From assembly GCA_938038815.1 (NCBI GenBank), contig CALHTF010000161.1:1-32986 (forward strand): a stretch of 32,986 nt of DNA, given 5' to 3'. This document shows, piece by piece, positions 23,941 to 31,631 of the stretch (the stretch's first letter is position 1; each line of letters begins with the position of its first letter). This DNA comes from an uncultured Acidimicrobiales bacterium. Lineage in GTDB: Bacteria > Actinomycetota > Acidimicrobiia > Acidimicrobiales > SHLQ01. The notes under the pieces were generated by a model that searched no databases, had not been told where the DNA came from, and worked only from the letters and a program-made list of their open reading frames with translations. The translations under genes and the position numbers were made by a program.

Positions 23941-25082
23941 CGTACGGTCACCGGAACCTCAACCTGGTTGCCCGATGCGTCGGTGAGGGCCACGTGTCCG
24001 CACAAGCCAGCGGGTTGCACCTCGGTGGTTTCATCGGGGACGGTCATCGGCTTCACCACCGCTGACTCGCCCGGAGCTGGCCAGTTCGTGAATACGTACA
24101 GGTCGCCGCTACCCGGACGGAGCACGGCGGCGGTAGGTGACCCGTCGCAGTCCCAGTCGCCGGTGGCCACGATGTCGCCTTGTTCGCCAACCGCATACCG
24201 GTAGCCGTCGTGTTCGATCACTAGGGGCGGGGCGGCCGAGGTGGTGGGAGTTGCCGGCTCGGCGGTGGCCGCGGCCGGCAGGGTAGACGGAGCTGGGCTG
24301 GTGGAGACGACTGGCGCCGGGTTGGTCGCGAGGGTGGCGATCGAGTCGGTCGACCGGTCACCCGGGAAGACGAGCAGAGCGGTTGCCGCCAGGCAAACGG
24401 CGAGTCCGGCTAGGGCGTTGCGGGCCGAAGGGGCGCTGAGCATCGGAAGTTTCAGCCGGCCGAGCTTTCGACTTGGGGTGCGCGCTTGTTGCCCCACGGT
24501 CGGGCGCCATGACTCCATCGCCGCCGCCACACTGTTGGCCAACTGGCGAGCCGTGCTGCGTTTGGCCGGGTCGTCGTGGGTCGCATCGGCGGCCACCGAG
24601 CGAAGAGCCGATGCGAGTTTGTGCGACGTCTGGGTTGGTTCGCATTCGTCGAGGCGCCGCAGCAGCATGGCGCCGAGCTGATCGACGTCGATCGAGGGCT
24701 CGTGGTCGCCGGCCAGGGTGAGGTCGCAGAGCACCAGTCGGCCCGTTGGGGCGACGATGACGTGGTCTTCGTGGATGCCGCGATGGGTGACCGCAAGGTC
24801 GTGGAGGTCGGCGATCGTTGCGGCGAGCGATGCCACCCCTTGCCCGATTGCCGGAACGTTGGTTGGTGGTGAGGTGTGCCAGGTCTGCTCACCAGCGAAT
24901 TCGGTGCGAAGCAGGGCCACCTCGCCGTCGTCTTCGAACGAGACCAATTCGACCACGCCCGGGTGAGCGGCTCGTTCGAGCATGGCCGCCTCATGGGCGA
25001 GGGCATGGCGGTCGTGCGGCGTGGTCGCCGTCTTGGTGACCACCAGTTGATCGTCGCCCAGCAGCTCCAGCTCTCCTGACAT
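23937..25082 (-). CDS. Membrane-bound protein kinase-like protein, probable pseudokinase
   Basis: The 381-aa protein has a kinase-like N-terminal domain (about 5-190). A VAIK-like Lys (VVTKTA, K17) and the alpha-C Glu (E31) are visible. The catalytic loop reads HRGIHEDHVIV (100-110) in place of HRDxKxxN, so the catalytic Asp, Lys and Asn are all replaced; DFG is DLT (120-122). It should not phosphorylate by the usual mechanism. A single membrane helix follows (about 222-240), then a Pro/Ala/Thr stretch and an extracytoplasmic domain with GDIVATGDWDCDGSPTAAVLRP (about 303-324), resembling VCBS/FG-GAP repeats. ATG 25082 is preferred because TATATT lies 7 nt upstream and the domain begins here. 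The stop overlaps the LysM start. Confidence 0.8.
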   Translation of the reverse strand: MSGELELLGDDQLVVTKTATTPHDRHALAHEAAMLERAAHPGVVELVSFEDDGEVALLRTEFAGEQTWHTSPPTNVPAIGQGVASLAATIADLHDLAVTHRGIHEDHVIVAPTGRLVLCDLTLAGDHEPSIDVDQLGAMLLRRLDECEPTQTSHKLASALRSVAADATHDDPAKRSTARQLANSVAAAMESWRPTVGQQARTPSRKLGRLKLPMLSAPSARNALAGLAVCLAATALLVFPGDRSTDSIATLATNPAPVVSTSPAPSTLPAAATAEPATPTTSAAPPLVIEHDGYRYAVGEQGDIVATGDWDCDGSPTAAVLRPGSGDLYVFTNWPAPGESAVVKPMTVPDETTEVQPAGLCGHVALTDASGNQVEVPVTVR

Positions 25083-25146
25083 GTAATGAAATATAATGAA
25101 AAGCTTTGAAAGCGCGCAAGTTTGCGATGCTGGGGGCGGGTTGGCG
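25083..25146 (-). promoter_or_regulatory. AT-rich promoter candidate for the pseudokinase-LysM pair
   Basis: On the minus strand TATATT (25095-25090) ends 7 nt before the ATG, with TTGCGC 18 nt upstream as a possible -35. No Shine-Dalgarno sequence is present. The 64-bp gap is AT-rich next to the ATG, unlike its surroundings, so the last two genes of the run may have their own leaderless promoter. CGCAA-AC-TTGCG is a small palindrome at 25114-25125. Confidence 0.5.
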
Positions 25147-26052
25147 TTAGGTCGGACCTGCTCCTGCAACGAGCAACGCGCCGGGGCTTGCCTCGAACGT
25201 TAGGCCGTTCGGCACCTCGTTTGGACCGAGGGGCTCGCCGTCGGCCCAAACGCTCGTGGCCCCACCGGTAATCGTTACCTTCGAGCCCCGAAAGGTTTGC
25301 ACGGCAGGGTTGTCGAGGAAAGAGCGATCGGGAACGGTGTCGTAGAACGTCACCAGGTCTCGGCGGCTGAGCGGGCCGATGGCCACCACATCGAGCATGC
25401 CGTCGGTGGGGTCGGCATCGGGGCAAATGGCGGTGCCCGAACCAAAGTAGCGAGTGTTTCCGATCGCCAGAATCGTGACCTCGCAGTCGAAGGCTTTGTT
25501 ATCGACCTCGATAATCGTGCGTTTGGTGCGGAGTCGGGGGAGTGCCAGTCCGGTCGCCACCACATACCGCCGGCCGTCGGTTGGCCACGGCAGGGTGTTG
25601 GCGACCTGATTGGTGGTGACCGAGAAACCCTGGGTGGCGATGGTCGCCGCCCACCCGTGCGGCGTGCGAATCGCATCGATCGCCGCTGGTTCCTCGAGTG
25701 CCGCGTCGACGGCCTCAGCGGTCGGGCGAGGCAGGTCGAGTGCTCGGGCGAAGTCGTTTCCGGTGCCGCCTCCCACCACGCCGATCACCACGCCGCTGTC
25801 GGCGAGTTGTTGAATGGCGAGATTGACCAATCCGTCGCCGCCCACACAAAGCACCCTCGAGACGCCAGCGGCTATCGAGCCAGCGAGTGCTTCCTGGTTC
25901 TTCGCAGCCGACGATTCTCCTAGTACCTCGTAGGTGACGCCCCGTTCGCCGAGTCGTTGCTCGACATCGGCGAGGGTACGCAGCGCTTGGCCCTTGCTGG
26001 CGGTGGGGTTGACCAGAACGGCTATCCGCTTGGTCGGGTCGAATGCGGTCAC
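25147..26052 (-). CDS. Diacylglycerol kinase family lipid kinase (YegS/DgkB-like)
   Basis: The 301-aa protein has the DAGK catalytic domain: RIAVLVNPTASKGQA (9-23), the nucleotide-binding GGDG (71-74), and GVVGGGTGNDFARAL (91-105). The C-terminal all-beta domain includes CPDADPTDGMLDVVAIGPLSRRD and ends in WADGEPL and VPNGLTFEASPGALLV. Members phosphorylate diacylglycerol, sphingoid or undecaprenol-like lipids, so the substrate is open. It lies 4 bp after the DUF2510 protein and 64 bp before the pseudokinase. In a wall-focused neighbourhood, recycling of a lipid carrier or diacylglycerol is plausible (inference). Confidence 0.9.
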   Translation of the reverse strand: MTAFDPTKRIAVLVNPTASKGQALRTLADVEQRLGERGVTYEVLGESSAAKNQEALAGSIAAGVSRVLCVGGDGLVNLAIQQLADSGVVIGVVGGGTGNDFARALDLPRPTAEAVDAALEEPAAIDAIRTPHGWAATIATQGFSVTTNQVANTLPWPTDGRRYVVATGLALPRLRTKRTIIEVDNKAFDCEVTILAIGNTRYFGSGTAICPDADPTDGMLDVVAIGPLSRRDLVTFYDTVPDRSFLDNPAVQTFRGSKVTITGGATSVWADGEPLGPNEVPNGLTFEASPGALLVAGAGPT

Positions 26053-26056
26053 GTCG

Positions 26057-27214
26057 TCATGCAGTCAGCGGTGGACTGGTGGCGCTTGGTCGTTCGGTCG
26101 CCGGACCGCCGCGCTGGCGGTACAACAGGGCGAGGCCGGAGAGGACCACCGCGAGGGAGGCGATTTGCACGACGGTGTTCAGGATTGTTCCGAGGGCCAT
26201 CGGCGCCGGGCTGCCGAGTAGGTCGCGAATGCCCCACACGCCCGACGGGCCGCTCACATCGACAATGTCGGCCAACTGCTCTTGGTCGATGCCAGCGCTG
26301 GCGATCGAGGAGATCGGCGCGGTGACGATGTTGCCGGCGAAGCTCATCGCGATCCACAGGGTGAACAGCACGATGAGGCGCCCGAGAATCGGCATGAGCG
26401 TGTCGGTGCTGATCCGCCACGACGCGGCGAGAAGGTTGGTCCGCTTGGGGGCGACCGCCGATGCGACGGTCACGAACGAGAACTTCACCCACAGCAGAAG
26501 CATCAGCGGCAACGAGACGATGCCGAGTAAGAAACCGAGCGCAGGCGATGCCGCCCCGCCGACCACCGACGACACGACGATCAACCCGAGGAAGGACAAC
26601 GCGGCGAGTAACCCGAAGAGCAACCAACGCGGCACGTTGCGAACCCCAGCGATGAGCGACTCTGACCAGGTGGCTGGGGTGTCGTCGGCCGCCGCATGCA
26701 TTTGGTGAGCGATCGACACCGATGCCAGCACGTACATCAACAACGAGAACGCCGCGGCCAACGCGAGCGGCACGAGCCAGCTCGAATCCCAGCCGGTGAA
26801 GTCATAGGACGGCCAACAGCCGGCGGCCAGGGGATCGTCGACACATTCGGCCGATCCGCTCCGGCGAGCCGCCGTCTTTTCTACTTGCAGGTCGGCGCTT
26901 GCCGCCCAGGCGGTCAGGGTGAGTGCGATCGACCCGGGCAGCACGGTCGCCATGGCGATGGTGAAGATGTGGCCGGCCCGGCGAGTCGCGAGGCGAAAGG
27001 TCTCGCCGATCCACGAGCCGACATCGGACAAACCGCTGGTGTTGGTCGGTGACGCATTCGGTGCCGTTGGTGAACCGGCAGTGGTTTGGGCGCCCCAGTT
27101 GGCGCCATCCCACCAGCGCATGGCTTGGGGATCCCAGGGGTCGGTGTACCAGCCGGGTGGAGTTGCTGGCTGGTCGGGTTGTTGGCCCGACCCGGGCGGT
27201 TCGAAGTCGCTCAT
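26057..27214 (-). CDS. DUF2510 domain membrane protein
   Basis: The 385-aa protein opens with a Pro/Gln-rich tail and a DUF2510 motif (about 18-46: PPGWYTDPWDPQ then RWWDGANWGAQ), a short Trp-rich unit common at the N-terminus of actinobacterial membrane proteins. About six membrane helices follow (for example around 80-103, 150-175, 193-220, 230-255, 280-305 and 350-370). The function is not known. It lies 13 bp after menB and 4 bp before the lipid kinase, so it is part of a tight minus-strand run. Confidence 0.85.
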   Translation of the reverse strand: MSDFEPPGSGQQPDQPATPPGWYTDPWDPQAMRWWDGANWGAQTTAGSPTAPNASPTNTSGLSDVGSWIGETFRLATRRAGHIFTIAMATVLPGSIALTLTAWAASADLQVEKTAARRSGSAECVDDPLAAGCWPSYDFTGWDSSWLVPLALAAAFSLLMYVLASVSIAHQMHAAADDTPATWSESLIAGVRNVPRWLLFGLLAALSFLGLIVVSSVVGGAASPALGFLLGIVSLPLMLLLWVKFSFVTVASAVAPKRTNLLAASWRISTDTLMPILGRLIVLFTLWIAMSFAGNIVTAPISSIASAGIDQEQLADIVDVSGPSGVWGIRDLLGSPAPMALGTILNTVVQIASLAVVLSGLALLYRQRGGPATERPSATSPPLTA

Positions 27215-27227
27215 CTACTGGGGCTGC

Positions 27228-28157
27228 CTAGAAGTGCCACGGGAAGGCGCTGAAGTCTTGGTCGCGCTTTTCCAAGAAGGCATCGCGTCCCTCTTGAGCC
27301 TCGTCGGTCATATAGGCCAGGCGGGTGGCTTCGCCGGCGAAGACCTGCTGGCCGACCAGGCCGTCGTCGATCAGGTTGAAGGCAAACTTGGCCATCCGTT
27401 GAGCGGTCGGGCTCTTCGAGACGATCTGCGCTCCCCATTGCAGGGCGGTTGTTTCGAGTGCGGCGTGCGGCACGACCAGGTTGACCATCCCCATCGCATG
27501 GGCCTCATCGGCGGAGTAGTCGAGGCCCAGGAAGAAGATTTCGCGGGCTCGCTTCTGGCCGACCTGGCGAGCAAGGTACGCCGAACCGAAGCCACCGTCG
27601 AAGCTGGCGACGTCGGTGTCGGTTTGCTTGAACACCGCGTGTTCCGACGATGCAATCGTGAGGTCGCACACCACGTGGAGACTGTGGCCGCCACCCACCG
27701 CCCAGCCGGGCACGGCGGCGATAACCACCTTGGGCATCGTGCGGATCAGCCGCTGCACTTCGAGGATATGAAGGCGGCCCACTCGGGCCGGGTCGATGCT
27801 TTCGGCGGTGTCGCCCTCGGCGTACTTGTAGCCGTCGCGGCCGCGGATCCGCTGGTCGCCACCCGAACAAAACGCCCAGCCGCCATCTTTGGGCGATGGG
27901 CCATTGCCGGTAAGCACTACGCAGCCAACGTCGGGCGTCATGCGGGCGTGGTCGAGGGCCCGGTACAGTTCGTCGACCGTCTGGGGGCGGAAGGCGTTGC
28001 GGACTTCGGGGCGATGGAAGGCGATTCGAACCACACCATGGTCGACCGACCGGTGATAGGTGATGTCGCCGAAATCGAATCCCTCGACCGGGGCCCAAAG
28101 CGAGCTATCGAAGATCTCAGAAACCGCGGAACCGGAGTTGCTTGACGTGTCAGACAT
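27228..28157 (-). CDS. menB: 1,4-dihydroxy-2-naphthoyl-CoA synthase
   Basis: The 309-aa enzyme makes the naphthoate ring of menaquinone from succinylbenzoyl-CoA. It follows mycobacterial MenB closely: DITYHR, RPEVRNAFRPQTVDELYRALDHAR, TGNGPSPKDGGWAFCSGGDQRIRGRDGY, WAVGGGHSLHVVCDLTIAS, FKQTDTDVASFDGGFGSAYLARQVGQKRAREIFFLG, and KFAFNLIDDGLVGQQVFAGEATRLAYMTDEAQEGRDAFLEKR. This is far more specific than a generic enoyl-CoA hydratase. No other men gene is present. TAGGCT (28171-28166) lies 8 nt before the ATG in the 27-bp gap after the phosphotransferase, suggesting an internal leaderless start. Confidence 0.96.
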   Translation of the reverse strand: MSDTSSNSGSAVSEIFDSSLWAPVEGFDFGDITYHRSVDHGVVRIAFHRPEVRNAFRPQTVDELYRALDHARMTPDVGCVVLTGNGPSPKDGGWAFCSGGDQRIRGRDGYKYAEGDTAESIDPARVGRLHILEVQRLIRTMPKVVIAAVPGWAVGGGHSLHVVCDLTIASSEHAVFKQTDTDVASFDGGFGSAYLARQVGQKRAREIFFLGLDYSADEAHAMGMVNLVVPHAALETTALQWGAQIVSKSPTAQRMAKFAFNLIDDGLVGQQVFAGEATRLAYMTDEAQEGRDAFLEKRDQDFSAFPWHF

Positions 28158-28184
28158 TGCGATTCAGCCTAATTGCGTCTGGGC

Positions 28185-29294
28185 CTAACCGCGGAGCTCT
28201 CCCGAGCAATGGCCGACCAGATCCCAACGCTCGGCGGCATCGACGGCCCGGTCGAGGAACGCCCGGAACCGGGCTCGAGCCCGATCGGCGGCCGCCCCTT
28301 CACCGGCGACCGGCTGGGTGTTGGGCACCGGTTGGCAGGCCGTGGGGTAAAGGACACCCCAGGCCAAATCTTCGATGACCCGGTCGTGGCTCCAGTCGGG
28401 GCCTCCCGATTCGTGAAGCACCTTGCGGTAGTGGTCGATGAGTTCGGACTCGCGTTCGACGATCTCGGTGTTGTTGGAGCTCGACGACAGCAGCCAGGCG
28501 AGGTCGGTGCCCGGCAACGACTTGAGGCAGGTCTGCCAATCGAGGATCACCGTTTCGTCGGGCGTGGTGATGGTGTTGTCGAGTTCGTAGTCCATGTGGG
28601 TGAAGGTCCATGGCCGGGCGGTGTAGAGATCGAGCCAGTGTTCGGTGTCGTTGATCCAGCCGGCTTCGCAGAATGCCTTGAGTTCGTCCGAGTACACCGA
28701 TGGCTCAGCGGTCTGGAAAGCCGACCAGCTTTCTTGGGTGATCGGGATACCGAGTTTGAGTGACTCGGCGTTCCAGTCGAGCATCCATGGCAAGTTGGCA
28801 ATGTCGTCGCTCATCCAGAATTGGCCGTGCATCTTTGCCATTTTGGTGACCAACTCGACCATGGTGTCGAAGTCGGTGCCTTGGAGAATGTCGCCGTCGA
28901 TGCCTTCGATCTTTTCGATCAACAGCATGTGGCTGTCCTTTGCTCCGCTTTCGGCGTTGACGAAACAGCGAGGGACCCGCATCGGGACCTCCGAGGCGAG
29001 GTCGCGGTAGAACCCGGCCTCTCGCGTGTAGTTCTGCATGACCGAGTTGTAGAGCCGGGCCATGTCGTCGTCGAGTGGGCACTTGGCGACCATGGTCGAC
29101 GGCAAGTCGGTGTCGCCCTCCCAGGTGATGTGCACGAGGCCCACCTCGCCGAGCGCGCCGACAATTCCGGGCATGGGCTCGGTGCGGGCGGTCGCCACAC
29201 CGGGGTGGTCCGGCTGAAGCGGTAGGAGTGCCTCGTTCAGCCAGGCTGCGTCGAGCCCGGCGACCGAGGTCGGGATAGTTTCGTTCGCTGCCAT
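28185..29294 (-). CDS. Phosphotransferase family protein (APH/EcKinase-like)
   Basis: The 369-aa protein has an aminoglycoside-phosphotransferase-type kinase fold. MVAKCPLDDDMARLYNS carries the ATP-binding Lys, HMLLIEKIEGIDGD the hinge, FTHMDYELDNTI the catalytic loop (H-x-D-x4-N), and VILDWQTC the metal-binding Asp-Trp. The layout with SVMQNYTREAGFYRDLAS is close to the ecdysteroid-kinase-like group, which phosphorylates small molecules; the substrate is unknown. ATG 29294 is chosen because GGGGGA lies 5 nt upstream; the longer frame to 29366 has no such site. It heads the minus-strand run into menB. Confidence 0.85.
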   Translation of the reverse strand: MAANETIPTSVAGLDAAWLNEALLPLQPDHPGVATARTEPMPGIVGALGEVGLVHITWEGDTDLPSTMVAKCPLDDDMARLYNSVMQNYTREAGFYRDLASEVPMRVPRCFVNAESGAKDSHMLLIEKIEGIDGDILQGTDFDTMVELVTKMAKMHGQFWMSDDIANLPWMLDWNAESLKLGIPITQESWSAFQTAEPSVYSDELKAFCEAGWINDTEHWLDLYTARPWTFTHMDYELDNTITTPDETVILDWQTCLKSLPGTDLAWLLSSSSNNTEIVERESELIDHYRKVLHESGGPDWSHDRVIEDLAWGVLYPTACQPVPNTQPVAGEGAAADRARARFRAFLDRAVDAAERWDLVGHCSGELRG

Positions 29295-29549
29295 CTTGTC
29301 CCCCAAGCGTTTGGCTACTGACCCGGATCGTAAGCGAGATCGGGGTGCGCCACCAATGCTGTTCACCTATCGGTGCTGGGTGGTGTTCGAGGGTGATAGG
29401 CCCGTCGTCCTGTTGCTGGTGTGGCTCGTGTTGTTGGTGTTGCTAAAGATGACGGTGTTGTTACGGAAACGTAGAGTGACATGTGTCGCCAGTGTGTTTC
29501 GGGTGGCCAATTGGTCTTGATGTGCAACATGTTCGTAATATTGGACGCT
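29295..29549. promoter_or_regulatory. Divergent promoter region between the phosphotransferase and an M23 peptidase
   Basis: Minus strand: TTGGTG (29356-29351), an 18-bp spacer, then TACGAT (29332-29327), upstream of the phosphotransferase. Plus strand: TAATAT (29536-29541) ends 8 nt before the ATG at 29550, which fits a nearly leaderless start for the peptidase. A 6-bp inverted repeat (CCTATC then GATAGG about 24 nt later, near 29366-29400) is also present. No gene is supported in this 255-bp stretch. Confidence 0.5.
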
Positions 29550-30377
29550 ATGAGTACTTCACGAGGCAACCTCGTGAGCGCCCTGGCGGCGGATGCGCTC
29601 AAGACCCCCCGGACTCTCGTAGCCGCCGCTTTTGTGGCGGCACTGGCTCTCGCGGCGCTGGTTCTTCCTGCTGCCGCCCAAGATGGTTCGCTCGCCGCCA
29701 ACCCCAAACCCGAATCACCTCAACAACTCGCCGAGTACTTCGCCGCCCGAATCGACGTGCTCGAAGCCGAGCAGGTCGAGTTTCGCGGATTGGCCGAGGG
29801 GGCACTCGAGTCGGCAAGTCGGGGCGACCTTCCTCTCTCGACAGCCACCGAGATCTACCTGGCTGCCAGCGCGAAAGCCGACGCCGGTGAGGCCGAAATC
29901 CACCGCCTCAACAGCGTGGTTTCGGCCGGCGAACCCTTCGGGCTCGACGCCGCGATCTTTCCGGTCGGCGAAGTGACCGAGTTCATCGACAGCTGGGGTT
30001 TCGCCAGGTCGGGCGGTCGGCGCCACAAGGGCACCGACATCCTTGCTCCCCGAGGTGCAGACCTGTTGGCGATCGAAAGCGGCACCGTTCAACGCAAGGG
30101 CAACAGTGCGATCGGTGGGCTGTCGTTCTATCTCCTCGGCGACTCCGGAAGCCGCTACTACTACACCCACCTCGACTCGCTGGCCGACCAAGAGGTTGGC
30201 GAGCGGGTCATCGTCGGCGAAGTGATTGGGTACGTCGGCGACTCGGGCAACGCCCGAGGCACGCCGCACCTTCACTTCCAGTGGGCGCCCGATGGCAAGA
30301 GCGGCTGGATCAACCCGTACCCATTGCTCGCTGCATTGTGGGAAGCCGAGTACGGCTCGCCGCCGCCCGCCCGGTAA
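29550..30377 (+). CDS. Secreted M23 family metallopeptidase
   Basis: The 275-aa product has an N-terminal hydrophobic signal (about 20-43, ending LPAAAQDG). A helical spacer (about 55-125) precedes the LytM/M23 domain (about 135-260). Zinc and catalytic residues are visible: H159 and D163 in RRHKGTDI, H207 in YTHLDS, and H240/H242 in TPHLHFQW. Active M23 enzymes cut peptide cross-bridges of peptidoglycan. ATG 29550 gives a normal signal peptide. Its TAA is directly followed by the reverse-strand stop of the LCP gene, with no base between. Confidence 0.88.
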   Translation: MSTSRGNLVSALAADALKTPRTLVAAAFVAALALAALVLPAAAQDGSLAANPKPESPQQLAEYFAARIDVLEAEQVEFRGLAEGALESASRGDLPLSTATEIYLAASAKADAGEAEIHRLNSVVSAGEPFGLDAAIFPVGEVTEFIDSWGFARSGGRRHKGTDILAPRGADLLAIESGTVQRKGNSAIGGLSFYLLGDSGSRYYYTHLDSLADQEVGERVIVGEVIGYVGDSGNARGTPHLHFQWAPDGKSGWINPYPLLAALWEAEYGSPPPAR

Positions 30378-31550
30378 CTAGCGGAATCGGTTCAACGCCG
30401 CTTCGGATCCTTCGGCGAATACCAGAACGGCGGCTGACCCGCGGGTCGCGTTGGCTACCGGTAGTTCGACGGTTTCGGGACTCGCTGCGGCGAGCTTGCG
30501 GCCAAAGTTGATGGCATCGGTGAACGACATCGTGTCGTCGATTCGCACGTCGTCCTTCACGGCGTTGGCGATGCGGTTGATCGCGAGTGGATCGCGGACT
30601 TCGGTCGCTTTCGAGAAGGTGGCTCGCAAGAACTGCTGTTGTCGTTCAATGCGGCCGAGGTCGCCCGTGCCATCGACCTTGGTAGAGCCTTCGATCCGTT
30701 CGGTGTAGGCCCGCGAACGCACAAACGCCAACGCCTGTACCCCGTCGAGGGTGTGCACGCCTGGGGTGGGCACGTCGAGCCCGGACTTGGTGTCGAAGGC
30801 TGCGTGTTCAAAGTCGATGTCGATCCCGCCGAGTGCATCGACCAAGCCCTTAAAGCCTGAGAAGTCGACCTCGAGGTAGTGGTGGACCGGGATGCCAAGG
30901 CTGGTTTCGATCGTTTCGATGAGCCGGTCGGGACCACCCTGGATTGCCGTATTGATCCGTTGTTCGCCGCCGGTGCCGGCGATCGGTACCCACAGGTCGC
31001 GCGGGAGCGGCAACATGAGGTTGCGGTCGGCTTCGACCCGCAGAAGAACGATGGTGTCGGTGCGTTCGCCGCCCACGGTGCCAACCGCTCCGGCATCTGG
31101 GTCGTCAGGGTCGACGTTCTCTCGAGAGTCCGAGCCGACGATGAGGAAGTTTTCGCCGGCGGCTGATGGGGGAGCCAGGGCGTCTTCGGTGTCGACCCGA
31201 TCAATCGCCGAAAACGACCGACTCAAGATCAAGCCTTCGGCGAGCACCGCCAACAGAGCGAGCAAAATAATGAGCAGTAGCCAGCGCAACGGTCGGCGCT
31301 TCTTGCGGCGCCGGGGCGGCGGGCCCGGGTGGTGAGGTTGTTGTTCGGGGTAGGGGTCGGCCGGTGGGTAGGCGGCCGTTGCTTCGGGAGCCGGCACCGA
31401 GAATGATCGGGTGTCGACCGGGGCTGGTTCGCCATCGGCGAGGTGGAACGAATCGGTGTCGTCGTCGTCGAACACCGAGTGTCCCGGTGCGGGGTCGTAG
31501 TCCTCGGCGCGTGAGCGCGATGTTCGACGTCCCGCTGAATTCGACGACAT
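30378..31550 (-). CDS. LytR-CpsA-Psr (LCP) family wall-glycopolymer ligase
   Basis: The 390-aa protein has an acidic, disordered cytoplasmic N-terminus, a Pro/Arg-rich stretch (about 75-87), one membrane helix (about 90-109), then the LCP catalytic domain. Its motifs are FLIVGSDSRENV, RTDTIVLLRVE (163-173), PLPRDLWVPIAG (181-192), RINTAIQGG (198-206), VDFSGFKGLVDALGGIDI and AFVRSRAYT. The Asp/Arg set is as expected for transfer of undecaprenyl-pyrophosphate-linked glycans onto peptidoglycan. ATG 31550 is chosen; frames continuing upstream run into the antisense of the next gene. It may attach the polymer made by the EPS modules (inference). Confidence 0.92.
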   Translation of the reverse strand: MSSNSAGRRTSRSRAEDYDPAPGHSVFDDDDTDSFHLADGEPAPVDTRSFSVPAPEATAAYPPADPYPEQQPHHPGPPPRRRKKRRPLRWLLLIILLALLAVLAEGLILSRSFSAIDRVDTEDALAPPSAAGENFLIVGSDSRENVDPDDPDAGAVGTVGGERTDTIVLLRVEADRNLMLPLPRDLWVPIAGTGGEQRINTAIQGGPDRLIETIETSLGIPVHHYLEVDFSGFKGLVDALGGIDIDFEHAAFDTKSGLDVPTPGVHTLDGVQALAFVRSRAYTERIEGSTKVDGTGDLGRIERQQQFLRATFSKATEVRDPLAINRIANAVKDDVRIDDTMSFTDAINFGRKLAAASPETVELPVANATRGSAAVLVFAEGSEAALNRFR

Positions 31551-31631
31551 GGCCTCGTCCGACCTTAAGAAGTAGTAGGTTCGTGCGCTGCGACGGTTCT
31601 TGCTTCGCTCACCCGTCCAGATGTATCCATT
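31551..31631. promoter_or_regulatory. 81-bp divergent spacer between the LCP gene and an M23 peptidase
   Basis: It must supply promoters in both directions. Minus strand: TACTAC and TAAGGT are possible -10 elements 15-25 nt before the LCP ATG, with GACGAGG as a weak ribosome-binding site. Plus strand: TAGGTT near 31576-31581 is a possible -10; no Shine-Dalgarno sequence precedes the GTG at 31632. Confidence 0.35.

Noticed and set aside
26919..28145. Open frame on + (408 codons)
   Set aside because: It is antisense to menB and the DUF2510 gene; no recognisable domain.
27228..28157. Generic enoyl-CoA hydratase
   Set aside because: MenB-specific segments (SGGDQRIRGR, FDGGFGSAYLARQVGQ, GQQVFAGEATRLAYMTDEA) match the naphthoate synthase subfamily.
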